From contig SFHH01000125.1 of assembly GCA_004555735.1 (NCBI GenBank), positions 1 through 5,925 on the forward strand: 5,925 bases of DNA, read 5' to 3'. A program made the position numbers and the translations under genes. The stretch comes from Acidaminococcus fermentans. GTDB taxonomy: Bacteria > Bacillota_C > Negativicutes > Acidaminococcales > Acidaminococcaceae. Below the pieces are notes generated by a model. That model was not told where the DNA came from and did no database searches. It worked only from the letters and a program-made list of their open reading frames with translations. The number at the start of each line of letters is the position of its first letter. Position 1 is the stretch's first letter. Shown piece after piece: positions 1 through 5,925 of this stretch.

Positions 1-214
1 GGAAATGACCCACATCCAGTACTTTCTTGATCATCAGCTCACATTCGAATCCGTCCAGGATGGAATATCCCAGCAGATCCCCATCGCAGGCTACGATGTA
101 GATGTTGGCTTTGATCACATCTTTCAGCACTTCTGCCATTTTCTTGTAGCTGACCGTTTCCGTGTTCTGCAGCAGTTTGTTGATCATTCTCGTTTTTTCC
201 AGTAATGGTAACAT
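1..214 (-). CDS. codY: CodY, GTP- and branched-chain amino acid-sensing global repressor (N-terminal part; cut by the window edge)
   Basis: CodY is a cytoplasmic dimeric repressor that senses isoleucine, leucine and valine (and GTP in many species) and controls nutrient-limitation genes in Bacillota. The first 71 codons are visible and correspond to the start of the N-terminal GAF ligand-binding domain. The opening MLPLLEKTRMINKLLQ, then KKMAEVLKDVIKANIYIV and GDLLGYSILDGFE, match the CodY pattern of LLxKTRxIN, KEMAxxLxDVIxxNxFVV and GKLLGYSI. The C-terminal winged helix-turn-helix lies outside the window. The ATG at 214 is chosen because AGGAGG sits 7 nt upstream and the protein begins where CodY normally begins. 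The gene lies 11 nt after xerC and is probably cotranscribed with it. In B. subtilis hslV and hslU separate the two genes; here they do not. Identity is firm from motifs and neighbourhood; whether the rest is intact cannot be seen. Confidence 0.95.
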   Translation of the reverse strand, partial: MLPLLEKTRMINKLLQNTETVSYKKMAEVLKDVIKANIYIVACDGDLLGYSILDGFECELMIKKVLDVGHF

Positions 215-221
215 AATAGTC

Positions 222-227
222 CCTCCT
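222..227 (-). promoter_or_regulatory. codY Shine-Dalgarno, overlapping the xerC stop codon
   Basis: A perfect AGGAGG ends 7 nt before the codY ATG. The xerC stop TAG (228-226) shares its last two bases with this site, reading TAGGAGG, so ribosomes ending xerC stop on the codY initiation site. This layout favours termination-reinitiation coupling; the coupling itself is inference. Confidence 0.85.
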
Positions 228-1161
228 AGGCCCTTGGATGATGTTTCTCATAGACAGCAGTGAGACGTTCTGCCGTCACATGAGTATAAATCTGTGTCGT
301 CGATAAACTCACATGTCCCAGTAATTCCTGTACAGCCCGCAGATCCGCCCCGTGGTCCAGCAGATGGGTAGCAAAAGTATGCCGGATCGTATGGGGACTC
401 ACATGTTTCTGCATCGCTGTCATTTCTACATATTTGTCCAGGATCCTCCGTACGCTCCGTGCACTCAGTGGAGTCCCCCGGCTGTTCACAAAGACAAAGG
501 TGTGTGGCGGCACATGATACTTCCGCATCAAGACGCCCCGGCTCCCGGCGAGATAGGCCTCCAAAGCCTCAACGCAGGGATGGCCCAGCGGGACCAGCCG
601 TTCTTTATGGCCCTTCCCCATGAGCACAGCATACCGGTTGCCCAGATCCACGTGGGTCATGGTAAGTCCCACCAGTTCCGAAACCCGGCAGCCTGTAGAA
701 TAGAGGAACTCCAGGATCGCCCTGTCTCGCCGTCCCAGGATGGCAGTGACATCCGGCATCCGGAGGAGCAGGTTGATTTCGAACTCTTCTAAAAACACAG
801 GCAGTTTCTTTTCCAGTTTCGGGGTCCTCACTTTGGTGAACGGATTGGTCCGGACGATTCCCTCCCGGCGCAGATACCGATAGAACGAGCGGAGCGAGGA
901 TATCCTCCGGGCAATGGTCCGCCGCGAAAGTTTTTTGTCATGCATCAGTGCCAGGTAGGAACGGATATCCAGGACCGTAATCGAAGGCCAGGCGGCATCA
1001 TCTGAACGGGTTTCCATGAAATCCGCGAAATGACGGATGTCCGCCTGATAATTGGCAATCGTCAAGGGAGAATCGTCTTTTTCCACCTCCAGATAGGTGG
1101 CGAACCCTTCTACCAGCTGCCTATTCTTCAACTTCGGTTCCATGTTTTTCGTCCGTTCCAT
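226..1161 (-). CDS. xerC: Tyrosine recombinase XerC (CodV-type)
   Basis: XerC acts with XerD at the dif site to resolve chromosome dimers into monomers near division. From the ATG at 1161 the protein has 311 residues, close to the usual 300 or so. The N-terminal SAM-like core-binding domain covers about residues 14-100 (LTIANYQADIRHF, then SRRTIARRISSLRSFYRYL). The catalytic domain covers about 120-305 and has the full set: R159 in TGCRVSEL, K183 in GKGHKERLVPLG, H257 and R260 in SPHTIRHTFATHL, H283 in LGH, and nucleophile Y292 in TTQIYTHV. The start at 1161 has GAGGTG 4 nt upstream. A TTG at 1203 would add 14 residues but has only a weak ribosome site and would put coding sequence through an inverted repeat; the ATG at 1143 has none. 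The place between trmFO and codY matches codV of B. subtilis. XerC and XerD are hard to tell apart by motif alone, so the name rests on context. Confidence 0.95.
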   Translation of the reverse strand: MERTKNMEPKLKNRQLVEGFATYLEVEKDDSPLTIANYQADIRHFADFMETRSDDAAWPSITVLDIRSYLALMHDKKLSRRTIARRISSLRSFYRYLRREGIVRTNPFTKVRTPKLEKKLPVFLEEFEINLLLRMPDVTAILGRRDRAILEFLYSTGCRVSELVGLTMTHVDLGNRYAVLMGKGHKERLVPLGHPCVEALEAYLAGSRGVLMRKYHVPPHTFVFVNSRGTPLSARSVRRILDKYVEMTAMQKHVSPHTIRHTFATHLLDHGADLRAVQELLGHVSLSTTQIYTHVTAERLTAVYEKHHPRA

Positions 1162-1165
1162 GGCA

Positions 1166-1171
1166 CACCTC
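1166..1171 (-). promoter_or_regulatory. xerC ribosome-binding site (decides the start)
   Basis: GAGGTG lies 4 nt upstream of the ATG at 1161, with its AGG core 6 nt away. It is the best Shine-Dalgarno match near any of the three in-frame candidate starts (TTG 1203, ATG 1161, ATG 1143), so it supports the 311-residue form. Confidence 0.7.
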
Positions 1172-1176
1172 AAATT

Positions 1177-1210
1177 GTATGAATTGTATTGAATTCCCGA
1201 CAATTCATAC
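1177..1210. repeat. 11-bp perfect inverted repeat in the trmFO-xerC gap
   Basis: GTATGAATTGT (1177-1187) and ACAATTCATAC (1200-1210) are perfect reverse complements separated by 12 nt. The pair sits in the 62-nt AT-rich gap between the trmFO stop and the xerC start, just upstream of the xerC ribosome site. As RNA it could form an AT-rich hairpin; as DNA it could be a dimeric protein-binding site. No T-run follows on the minus strand, so it is not an intrinsic terminator. AATT tetranucleotides begin at 1173, 1182, 1192 and 1202, spaced 9-10 bp. The function is unknown. Confidence 0.6.
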
Positions 1211-1223
1211 TACCATATTCAGA

Positions 1224-2540
1224 CTAATCATGCAAGTCATTTTTTATACTTTCAAGAAAGTTTAGACTTCTATCCGCTATGGCTGCATTTTTTTCCTTTT
1301 TGCCCCGGATCCTGGGTCCATCCCAGGGGGCAATCAGCCCAAAATTGATATTCATGGGCTGGAAATGCTTCACTTCTGGATTGCTGATGTAATGGCTGAG
1401 GGCACCGATGGCGGTTTCCCGTGGGAACAGCAGCCGAGGCTTCCCTGCCATGGCCCGGGCCGCATAGATGCCGGCAGCCAGTCCGGAGGCAGCGCTTTCT
1501 ACATACCCTTCCACCCCGGTCATCTGGCCGGCGAAATAGAAATGGGGCCGCTCCCGCAGGGAGTAATCTGCCTCCAGCAGCAGTGGGCTGTTCAGATACG
1601 AATTTTTATGCATCACTCCATACCGGACGAATTCCGCCTGTTCCAAACCAGGGATCAGTCGGAACACCCGTTTCTGTTCCGGCCATTTCAGATGGGTCTG
1701 GAAGCCAACGATATTGTACAGGGTCCCGGCTCCATTATCCTGGCGCAGCTGGACCACCGCATAGGGGTCTTCCCCTGTCCGAGGGTCGGGCAGCCCCACC
1801 GGTTTCAGAGGCCCAAAGCGCATGGTATCTTCTCCCCGCAGGGCCATTTCCTCGATGGGCATGCAGGCTTCGAACACATTATGTTCAAAATCTTTCACTG
1901 GGGCCGTTTCTGCCTGGCACAGTTCCTGCCAGAACCGGAGGTATTCTTCTTTATTGAAAGGACAGTTGTAATAGGCGGCTTCCCCCTTATCATACCGGGA
2001 AGCTTTGTACACCTTGTCCTGATCCAGGGAATCCACCGTCACGATGGGCGCCGCCGCATCGAAGAAATGGAAATAATCCTTATGGACCAGCTGCTGGATA
2101 GCTTCTGAAAGAGCACCGCTGGTAAGGGGGCCGGAAGCCGTGATCACGTAATCTTCCGGGGTGAAGCGGCTGTAATCTGTGACTTCTTCTTCCACTATCG
2201 TGATCAAGTGATTTTCCCGGATAGCTTGGGTCACAGCCTGGGCGAATCCTTCCCGATCCACGGCCAGGGCACCTCCAGCCGGCACCTGATGGGCATCGGC
2301 GGCAGCGATGATGAGGGAATCCAACCGCCTCATCTCTTCTTTCAGGAGGCCTACTGCATTCTCGATGTTGTTGGCCCGCAGGGAATTGCTGCAGACCAGT
2401 TCACTGTAATAGGGGGTGTGATGGGCTGGGTCGCTTTTGCCCGGACGCATTTCATGGAGGATCACCGGGATCCCCCGCCGAGTCAGCTGCCAGGCTGCCT
2501 CACAGCCGGCCAGTCCAGCCCCGATGATATGGAGAGCCAT
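1224..2540 (-). CDS. trmFO: TrmFO, FAD- and folate-dependent tRNA (uracil-54-C5)-methyltransferase
   Basis: TrmFO makes 5-methyluridine at position 54 of the tRNA T-loop. It takes the carbon from 5,10-methylenetetrahydrofolate and reducing power from NAD(P)H through FAD, unlike the SAM-dependent TrmA. The 438-residue length is normal. The N-terminal dinucleotide-binding motif GAGLAG is at residues 7-12 and is followed by CEAAWQL. The two conserved cysteines are present: C50 in ELVCSNSLRANN and C226 in FEACMPIEEMALRG, the latter the equivalent of the B. subtilis catalytic Cys226. A C-terminal FAD-contact motif, FAGQMTGVEGYVESAASG, is at about 337-354, and the family block HFQPMNINFGLI is near 392-403. 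The ATG at 2540 has AAAGGA upstream (AGGA 7 nt away), and the N-terminal GxGxxG position fits this start. It lies 18 nt after topA, in the usual gid position. It resembles MnmG in its fold, but length and motifs fit TrmFO. Confidence 0.97.
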   Translation of the reverse strand: MALHIIGAGLAGCEAAWQLTRRGIPVILHEMRPGKSDPAHHTPYYSELVCSNSLRANNIENAVGLLKEEMRRLDSLIIAAADAHQVPAGGALAVDREGFAQAVTQAIRENHLITIVEEEVTDYSRFTPEDYVITASGPLTSGALSEAIQQLVHKDYFHFFDAAAPIVTVDSLDQDKVYKASRYDKGEAAYYNCPFNKEEYLRFWQELCQAETAPVKDFEHNVFEACMPIEEMALRGEDTMRFGPLKPVGLPDPRTGEDPYAVVQLRQDNGAGTLYNIVGFQTHLKWPEQKRVFRLIPGLEQAEFVRYGVMHKNSYLNSPLLLEADYSLRERPHFYFAGQMTGVEGYVESAASGLAAGIYAARAMAGKPRLLFPRETAIGALSHYISNPEVKHFQPMNINFGLIAPWDGPRIRGKKEKNAAIADRSLNFLESIKNDLHD

Positions 2541-2558
2541 ATGAGTTTCCTTTCTCTT

Positions 2559-4634
2559 CTATTTCTTTTTCAGGGAGGCGTTGGGACATTTCTCGTTGCT
2601 GCAGTGCAGCACAGTCTTCCCGTTGCGTTCCTTGTGTTCCACCATCATGCTGCCGCATTCTGGACACTTTTCATGGGTGGGTTTGTCCCAGGAAGTGAAG
2701 CGGCAAGTGGGATAATTGGAGCAGCCATAGAACAGCCGTCCCGTCTTGCTGTGCCGTTCGATCAGATCCCCGCCGCACTGGGGGCATTGTACCCCTACCT
2801 TTACTAGAATGGGTTTCGTATTCCGGCATTCCGGGAATCCAGGGCAGGCCAGGAACTTTCCGTGGCGGCCCTCTTTCACCACCATGAAACGGCCGCATTT
2901 CTCACACTTCACATCGCTGACGATCACCGGCTGTTCCACCACCGGGATCTTCTCATCCGCTACTTTCAGAGCTTTTTCAAAAGGACCGTAGAATTCACGC
3001 AGTACGGTCTCCTTATCGGTCTTATGTTCACTGATAGCATCCAGCTCGCTTTCCATATGGGCACTGAAAGGCACATCGATGAAAGGAGAGAAATATTGGG
3101 TCAGCATGTCGATGGTGAGTTTCCCCAGCTCGGTAGGCAGGAGTTTCTTCCCTTCCTTGGCCACATATCCTCTGGCCAGGATGGTCTGGATGATGGGAGA
3201 GTAGGTGCTGGGCCGGCCGATACCTTTTTCTTCCAGCTCTTTGACCAAGGTGGCTTCGGTGAAATTGGCTGGCGGCTCTGTAAAATGCTGCACTGCATCA
3301 TTGAGTCGGATCAGGTCCAGCGCCGTCCCTTTTTCCAGAGCAGGCACCTTCTTATCTTTTTCTTCATCCTTCCGGTCCGCCAGTTTCAGGAATCCGTCGA
3401 ACTTCACCACGGAGCCGGTGGCTTTCAGTTCGTACTGATCTCCGCTGATGGTCAAGGTGGTCAGGGTGCTGACGCTGCTGGCCATCTGGCTGGCTACAGT
3501 CCGCTTCCAGATCAAGGTATAGAGCCGCAGCTGATCCCGGTCCAGATAGGGTGCCACCGCTTCCGGAGTCCGCTCCACACTGGTGGGGCGGATGGCTTCA
3601 TGGGCTTCCTGGGCATTTTTACGGCTGCTGTATACATTGGGTTTCTTGGGCAGGTAGGCCTCGCCGTAATTCTCTCCCACATACCCCCTGATCGCGGCTA
3701 CTGCCGCATCGGCTAGATGCACCGAGTCGGTACGCATGTACGTGATCAGGCCGATGGAACCTTTCCGGCCCAGGGTGACCCCTTCATAGAGCTGCTGAGC
3801 CAGCATCATGACTTTCTTGGTGGAGAAATTCAGCCGCTTGTTGGCTTCCTGCTGGAGGCTGCTGGTGGTAAAGGGAGGAGCCGGCTTCCGCAGCCGGTCC
3901 CGTACGGAACAATCCGTGACCTGATACTGGGCTTTTTTCAAATCTTCCCTCACCTGCTGGGCTTCAGCCTGGTTGTGGATCTCCAGTTTCTTCCCAGCTT
4001 TCTTGGTCACGTCCGCCGTGATCTTAGGCGTCTTCCCGGGAGCCAGGACTACAGAGACCGTCCAGTATTCCTCTGGTTCGAAGTCGTCGATGAGCTTTTG
4101 CCGGTCGCAAATGATCTTCACCGCCACGCTCTGGACACGGCCGGCGCTGAGGCCCTTCCGAACCTTCCGCCAGAGCAGGGGGCTCAGCTGGTACCCTACG
4201 ATCCGGTCCAGGATGCGCCGGGTCTGCTGAGCATCCACTTTATCCATATCGATGGAATGAGGTTCTTTCAGCGCCCCTTTGATGGCCGTCTGGGTGATTT
4301 CATGGAACGAGATCCGACAGGGATCTGCTGGGTCCACCCCCAGGATATAGCTTAGGTGCCAGGCAATGGCCTCCCCTTCCCGGTCCGGGTCCGTTGCCAG
4401 ATAGATCTTATCCGCCTTTTTGGCTAGGGTCTTCAGTTCTTTGATCAAAGGCCCCTTGCCCCGGATATTGATATATTTGGGAGTGAAATCATGCTCTACG
4501 TCGACCCCGAACTGGCTCTTGGGCAGGTCCCGCAGATGCCCCATGGAGGCGCGGACTGTAAAGGTTTTACCCAGGAACTTTTCAATGGTCTTGGCTTTCG
4601 TAGGGGATTCCACAATGACCAGTTTATTTGTCAT
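2559..4634 (-). CDS. topA: DNA topoisomerase I (type IA)
   Basis: This enzyme relaxes negative supercoils by cutting one DNA strand through a 5'-phosphotyrosine link and passing the other strand. At 691 residues it is the usual Bacillota size. The N-terminal TOPRIM domain (about 3-115) has the acidic residues E9 in VESPTKAKTIEKFLG and D82, D84 and E86 in TDPDREGEAIAWHL. The type IA core covers about 130-560, with nucleophile Y299 and R301 in IGLITYMRTDS, plus HEAIRPT and GIGRPSTYSPII. The C-terminus has three complete four-cysteine zinc ribbons: C577/C580/C597/C603, C617/C620/C638/C644 and C657/C660/C678/C683, ending in a lysine tail. The ATG at 4634 has AGGAGGAG 6 nt upstream and puts the catalytic E9 at the expected place. 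It starts 12 nt after dprA. Nothing is missing or unusual in the domain set. Confidence 0.98.
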   Translation of the reverse strand: MTNKLVIVESPTKAKTIEKFLGKTFTVRASMGHLRDLPKSQFGVDVEHDFTPKYINIRGKGPLIKELKTLAKKADKIYLATDPDREGEAIAWHLSYILGVDPADPCRISFHEITQTAIKGALKEPHSIDMDKVDAQQTRRILDRIVGYQLSPLLWRKVRKGLSAGRVQSVAVKIICDRQKLIDDFEPEEYWTVSVVLAPGKTPKITADVTKKAGKKLEIHNQAEAQQVREDLKKAQYQVTDCSVRDRLRKPAPPFTTSSLQQEANKRLNFSTKKVMMLAQQLYEGVTLGRKGSIGLITYMRTDSVHLADAAVAAIRGYVGENYGEAYLPKKPNVYSSRKNAQEAHEAIRPTSVERTPEAVAPYLDRDQLRLYTLIWKRTVASQMASSVSTLTTLTISGDQYELKATGSVVKFDGFLKLADRKDEEKDKKVPALEKGTALDLIRLNDAVQHFTEPPANFTEATLVKELEEKGIGRPSTYSPIIQTILARGYVAKEGKKLLPTELGKLTIDMLTQYFSPFIDVPFSAHMESELDAISEHKTDKETVLREFYGPFEKALKVADEKIPVVEQPVIVSDVKCEKCGRFMVVKEGRHGKFLACPGFPECRNTKPILVKVGVQCPQCGGDLIERHSKTGRLFYGCSNYPTCRFTSWDKPTHEKCPECGSMMVEHKERNGKTVLHCSNEKCPNASLKKK

Positions 4635-4640
4635 GATTTT

Positions 4641-4648
4641 CTCCTCCT
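4641..4648 (-). promoter_or_regulatory. topA Shine-Dalgarno, overlapping the dprA stop codon
   Basis: AGGAGGAG ends 6 nt before the topA ATG. The dprA stop TAG (4649-4647) runs into it as TAGGAGG, the same arrangement as at xerC/codY. It implies strong initiation of topA and probably translational coupling to dprA; the coupling is inferred. Confidence 0.85.
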
Positions 4649-5753
4649 ATACTGCATTATAGCGATTCCGGCTGGTGCGCCGTACCTGACCCAACAGCTC
4701 CAGCTCCAAGAGGAGGGTACTGAGGACGGCCAGCGGCCAGGGAAAATGGTCAGCGATTTCTTCCAGGTTACAGCCCTGGTGTTTCTGGAGCCAGCTCCAG
4801 AGAGCTCTGGCTTTTTCCTGCTCAGCAGGGGACAGCTCCCGGAATAGATCAGTTTCTTCTGCCCAGGGAGAAGTCTTTTGCCGCCAGTTCCCCAGCAGGA
4901 AGGACAGGATTTCTTCCGGATCATCGGCCAGACGAGCACCCTGTTTCAGCAAGCGGTGTGTCCCCTGGCTGGTCTCAGAAAAGATAGGACCCGGTACGGC
5001 AAAGAGTTCCCGGTTCTCATCAGCTGCTGCGTGAGCCGTGCTCATGGCTCCGCTGCGGATACCAGCTTCCACCACCAGGACTGCTCGGGACAGCCCCACG
5101 ATGATGCGGTTCCGCAGGGGAAAGTTCTGAGGCAGCGGTGGCGTCCAAGGAGCATATTCCGTCACCAGGGCTCCCTCCTGGCAGATCCGGTCGAAAAGCC
5201 GGAAGTGCCGGCGGGGATACAATTCTTCCAGCCCGCTGCCCAAGACAGCCACAGTCTTCCCGCGCCCATCCAGCGCTGCCCGATGAGCGGCCGCATCGAT
5301 ACCATAGGCTCCGCCGCTGATCACCGGGACACCCGCCACCACCACTGCCCGAGCAAAACGGCCGGCTGCCGCCAGCCCATAATCCGTGGCTTTCCGGGAA
5401 CCCACGATAGCCAGGCCAGCGCTCAGATCCGGCAGCTGCCCTTTGCAGTAGAGCACCGGAGGAGGAGCAGAAAGCTGCGCCAGGAGAGCCGGATACTCTG
5501 GATCCCAGCGGCTCAGCAGCCGTACCTGGTGTCGGCAGCAGTAGTCATAGATCTTTTCCGGCAGAGCCTCTTTCTGAGAAGATTCCCAACAGGAAGAGAG
5601 CTCCCGGGACAGGAGCCCGGCTCCGCTCAGATCCTTCCTTCCAGCCTCCCAGGCTGCCCGGAAAGAGCCGAAGCGCTCCCGGAACCGTGGCACCCAAAGG
5701 GGAGCATCATAACTGAGGATACAGGCCAGTGCGGCACAATAGATCTGTTCCAT
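4647..5753 (-). CDS. dprA: DNA-processing protein DprA (Smf family)
   Basis: DprA binds incoming single-stranded DNA during natural transformation and loads RecA on it; the family is also widespread in species not known to transform. From the ATG at 5753 it has 368 residues, a usual length. A helical N-terminal region (about 1-100) precedes the Rossmann-like DprA domain (about 105-285) with AIVGSRKATDYG, SGGAYGIDAAAHRAAL, VAVLGSGLEELYP, PLPQNFPLRNRIIVGLS, VVEAGIRSGAMSTA and FAVPG. A winged-helix DprA C-terminal domain follows (about 308-368; CNLEEIADHFPW, LLLELELLGQV). The start is uncertain. An ATG at 5783 would add ten residues but has no Shine-Dalgarno and lies only about 4 nt downstream of the start predicted from a TATAAT box. 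The ATG at 5753 has AAGGGA, though 12 nt away, and fits the family N-terminus better. It is first in the visible gene string, 12 nt before topA. No other competence gene is in view. Confidence 0.93.
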   Translation of the reverse strand: MEQIYCAALACILSYDAPLWVPRFRERFGSFRAAWEAGRKDLSGAGLLSRELSSCWESSQKEALPEKIYDYCCRHQVRLLSRWDPEYPALLAQLSAPPPVLYCKGQLPDLSAGLAIVGSRKATDYGLAAAGRFARAVVVAGVPVISGGAYGIDAAAHRAALDGRGKTVAVLGSGLEELYPRRHFRLFDRICQEGALVTEYAPWTPPLPQNFPLRNRIIVGLSRAVLVVEAGIRSGAMSTAHAAADENRELFAVPGPIFSETSQGTHRLLKQGARLADDPEEILSFLLGNWRQKTSPWAEETDLFRELSPAEQEKARALWSWLQKHQGCNLEEIADHFPWPLAVLSTLLLELELLGQVRRTSRNRYNAV

Positions 5754-5793
5754 ATTTCTTTCACATCCCTTGCTGCAGTCCATGCTGACTTAA

Positions 5794-5799
5794 ATTATA
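5794..5799 (-). promoter_or_regulatory. Possible -10 element (TATAAT) close to dprA
   Basis: A perfect TATAAT lies in an AT-rich stretch, with transcription expected to start near 5787. No good -35 hexamer is found 16-18 nt upstream (the 17-nt position reads TGGCAT) and there is no extended TGn motif, so it may be chance. If real, it would give a leader of about 34 nt before the ATG at 5753. Confidence 0.3.
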
Positions 5800-5842
5800 T
5801 CTAATAGAAAAAGAAGATGCCATGAAAGAAGCGATTTCCTAA

Positions 5843-5873
5843 GCGGTCCTGCAAAAACCAAACAGGCGTCCGC
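5843..5873 (-). other. Possible hairpin in the dprA leader
   Basis: On the minus strand GCGG pairs with CCGC and CCTG with CAGG, giving two 4-bp helices split by a 3x1 internal loop around an 11-nt T/G-rich loop. A competing fold uses AGGCG/CGCCT (5864-5875) with only two bases between the arms. It lies downstream of the candidate promoter at 5889-5918, so it would be transcribed. No known riboswitch or attenuator is recognised, and it may be incidental. Confidence 0.25.
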
Positions 5874-5888
5874 CTACAAACGATAATA

Positions 5889-5918
5889 AGTATACATGGA
5901 AACTATCTGAAAAATCAA
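5889..5918 (-). promoter_or_regulatory. Candidate sigma-70-type promoter upstream of dprA
   Basis: On the minus strand TTGATT (5918-5913) and TATACT (5894-5889) are separated by 18 nt and match the consensus hexamers at 4 of 6 and 5 of 6 positions. Transcription would start near 5882, about 130 nt before the preferred dprA start. It is the best complete promoter match I see in the 142-nt upstream region and could drive the whole gene string. An upstream gene outside the window could equally read through. Confidence 0.4.
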
Positions 5919-5925
5919 GGGGTAG

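Noticed and set aside
39..251. Minus-strand 70-codon open frame overlapping the codY start
   Set aside because: It is out of frame with codY, and codY in the neighbouring frame has a clear protein match and a perfect ribosome site.
1174..1203. Promoter-like TTGTCG-18 nt-TACAAT before xerC on the minus strand
   Set aside because: The transcript would begin near 1167, inside the xerC ribosome site, and so could not support normal initiation at 1161. The hexamers probably arise from the AATT/TACAAT repeats.
1177..1210. Reading the inverted repeat as a rho-independent terminator or a dif site
   Set aside because: The stem is AT-rich with no following T-run, and the 12-nt centre does not match the roughly 6-bp centre or the conserved sequence of dif.
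1365..2108. Open frames on the plus strand opposite trmFO (247 and 178 codons)
   Set aside because: Both are fully covered by trmFO, which carries complete FAD and cysteine motifs; neither has a credible product.
2862..3716. Long open frame on the plus strand opposite topA (284 codons)
   Set aside because: It lies wholly inside topA on the opposite strand, has no recognisable domain, and its low-complexity F, H, Q and G-rich translation is typical of an antisense shadow in GC-biased coding sequence.
4878..5804. Long open frame on the plus strand opposite dprA (308 codons)
   Set aside because: It mirrors dprA, has no family motif, and the opposite strand shows clear DprA domains, so it is a shadow.
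5820..5925. Possible divergent gene on the plus strand upstream of dprA
   Set aside because: The ATG at 5822 and the one near 5895 reach stops after only a few codons, so no gene is supported.

Overview
The window is an ordinary, compact chromosomal housekeeping segment with five genes, all read from the minus strand. In order of transcription, from high to low coordinates, they are dprA, topA, trmFO, xerC (codV-type) and the start of codY. The order matches the conserved dprA-topA-trmFO-xerC-(hslV-hslU)-codY cluster known from Bacillota such as Bacillus subtilis. CodY is itself a Bacillota marker, and the folate-dependent TrmFO fits that assignment. The DNA looks moderately GC-rich by eye, well above low-GC Bacilli. 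A member of the Negativicutes or a GC-richer Clostridia-type lineage is my guess, not something the sequence proves.

Layout: 5784-5925 is an AT-richer leader upstream of dprA with a plausible sigma-70-type promoter and a small possible hairpin. dprA (to 4647) is followed after 12 nt by topA (4634-2559), then after 18 nt by trmFO (2540-1224). A 62-nt gap carries an 11-bp perfect inverted repeat and helically phased AATT tracts. xerC follows (1161-226), then after 11 nt codY (214 to the window edge, 71 codons visible). At both the dprA/topA and xerC/codY junctions the upstream TAG stop codon lies inside the next gene's Shine-Dalgarno sequence. This suggests one transcription unit with coupled translation.

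Functionally the genes are linked mainly through DNA and information processing: loading of RecA on incoming single strands (DprA), relaxation of negative supercoils (TopA), m5U54 modification of tRNA (TrmFO), chromosome dimer resolution (XerC) and nutrient-responsive repression (CodY). All complete genes carry the family motifs and catalytic residues I looked for, and none looks broken.

I found no mobile element, CRISPR array, RNA gene or new defence or metabolic system. The points worth a second look are modest: hslV-hslU is missing between xerC and codY, there is a structured gap before xerC, two stop/Shine-Dalgarno overlaps recur, and the dprA start is ambiguous.
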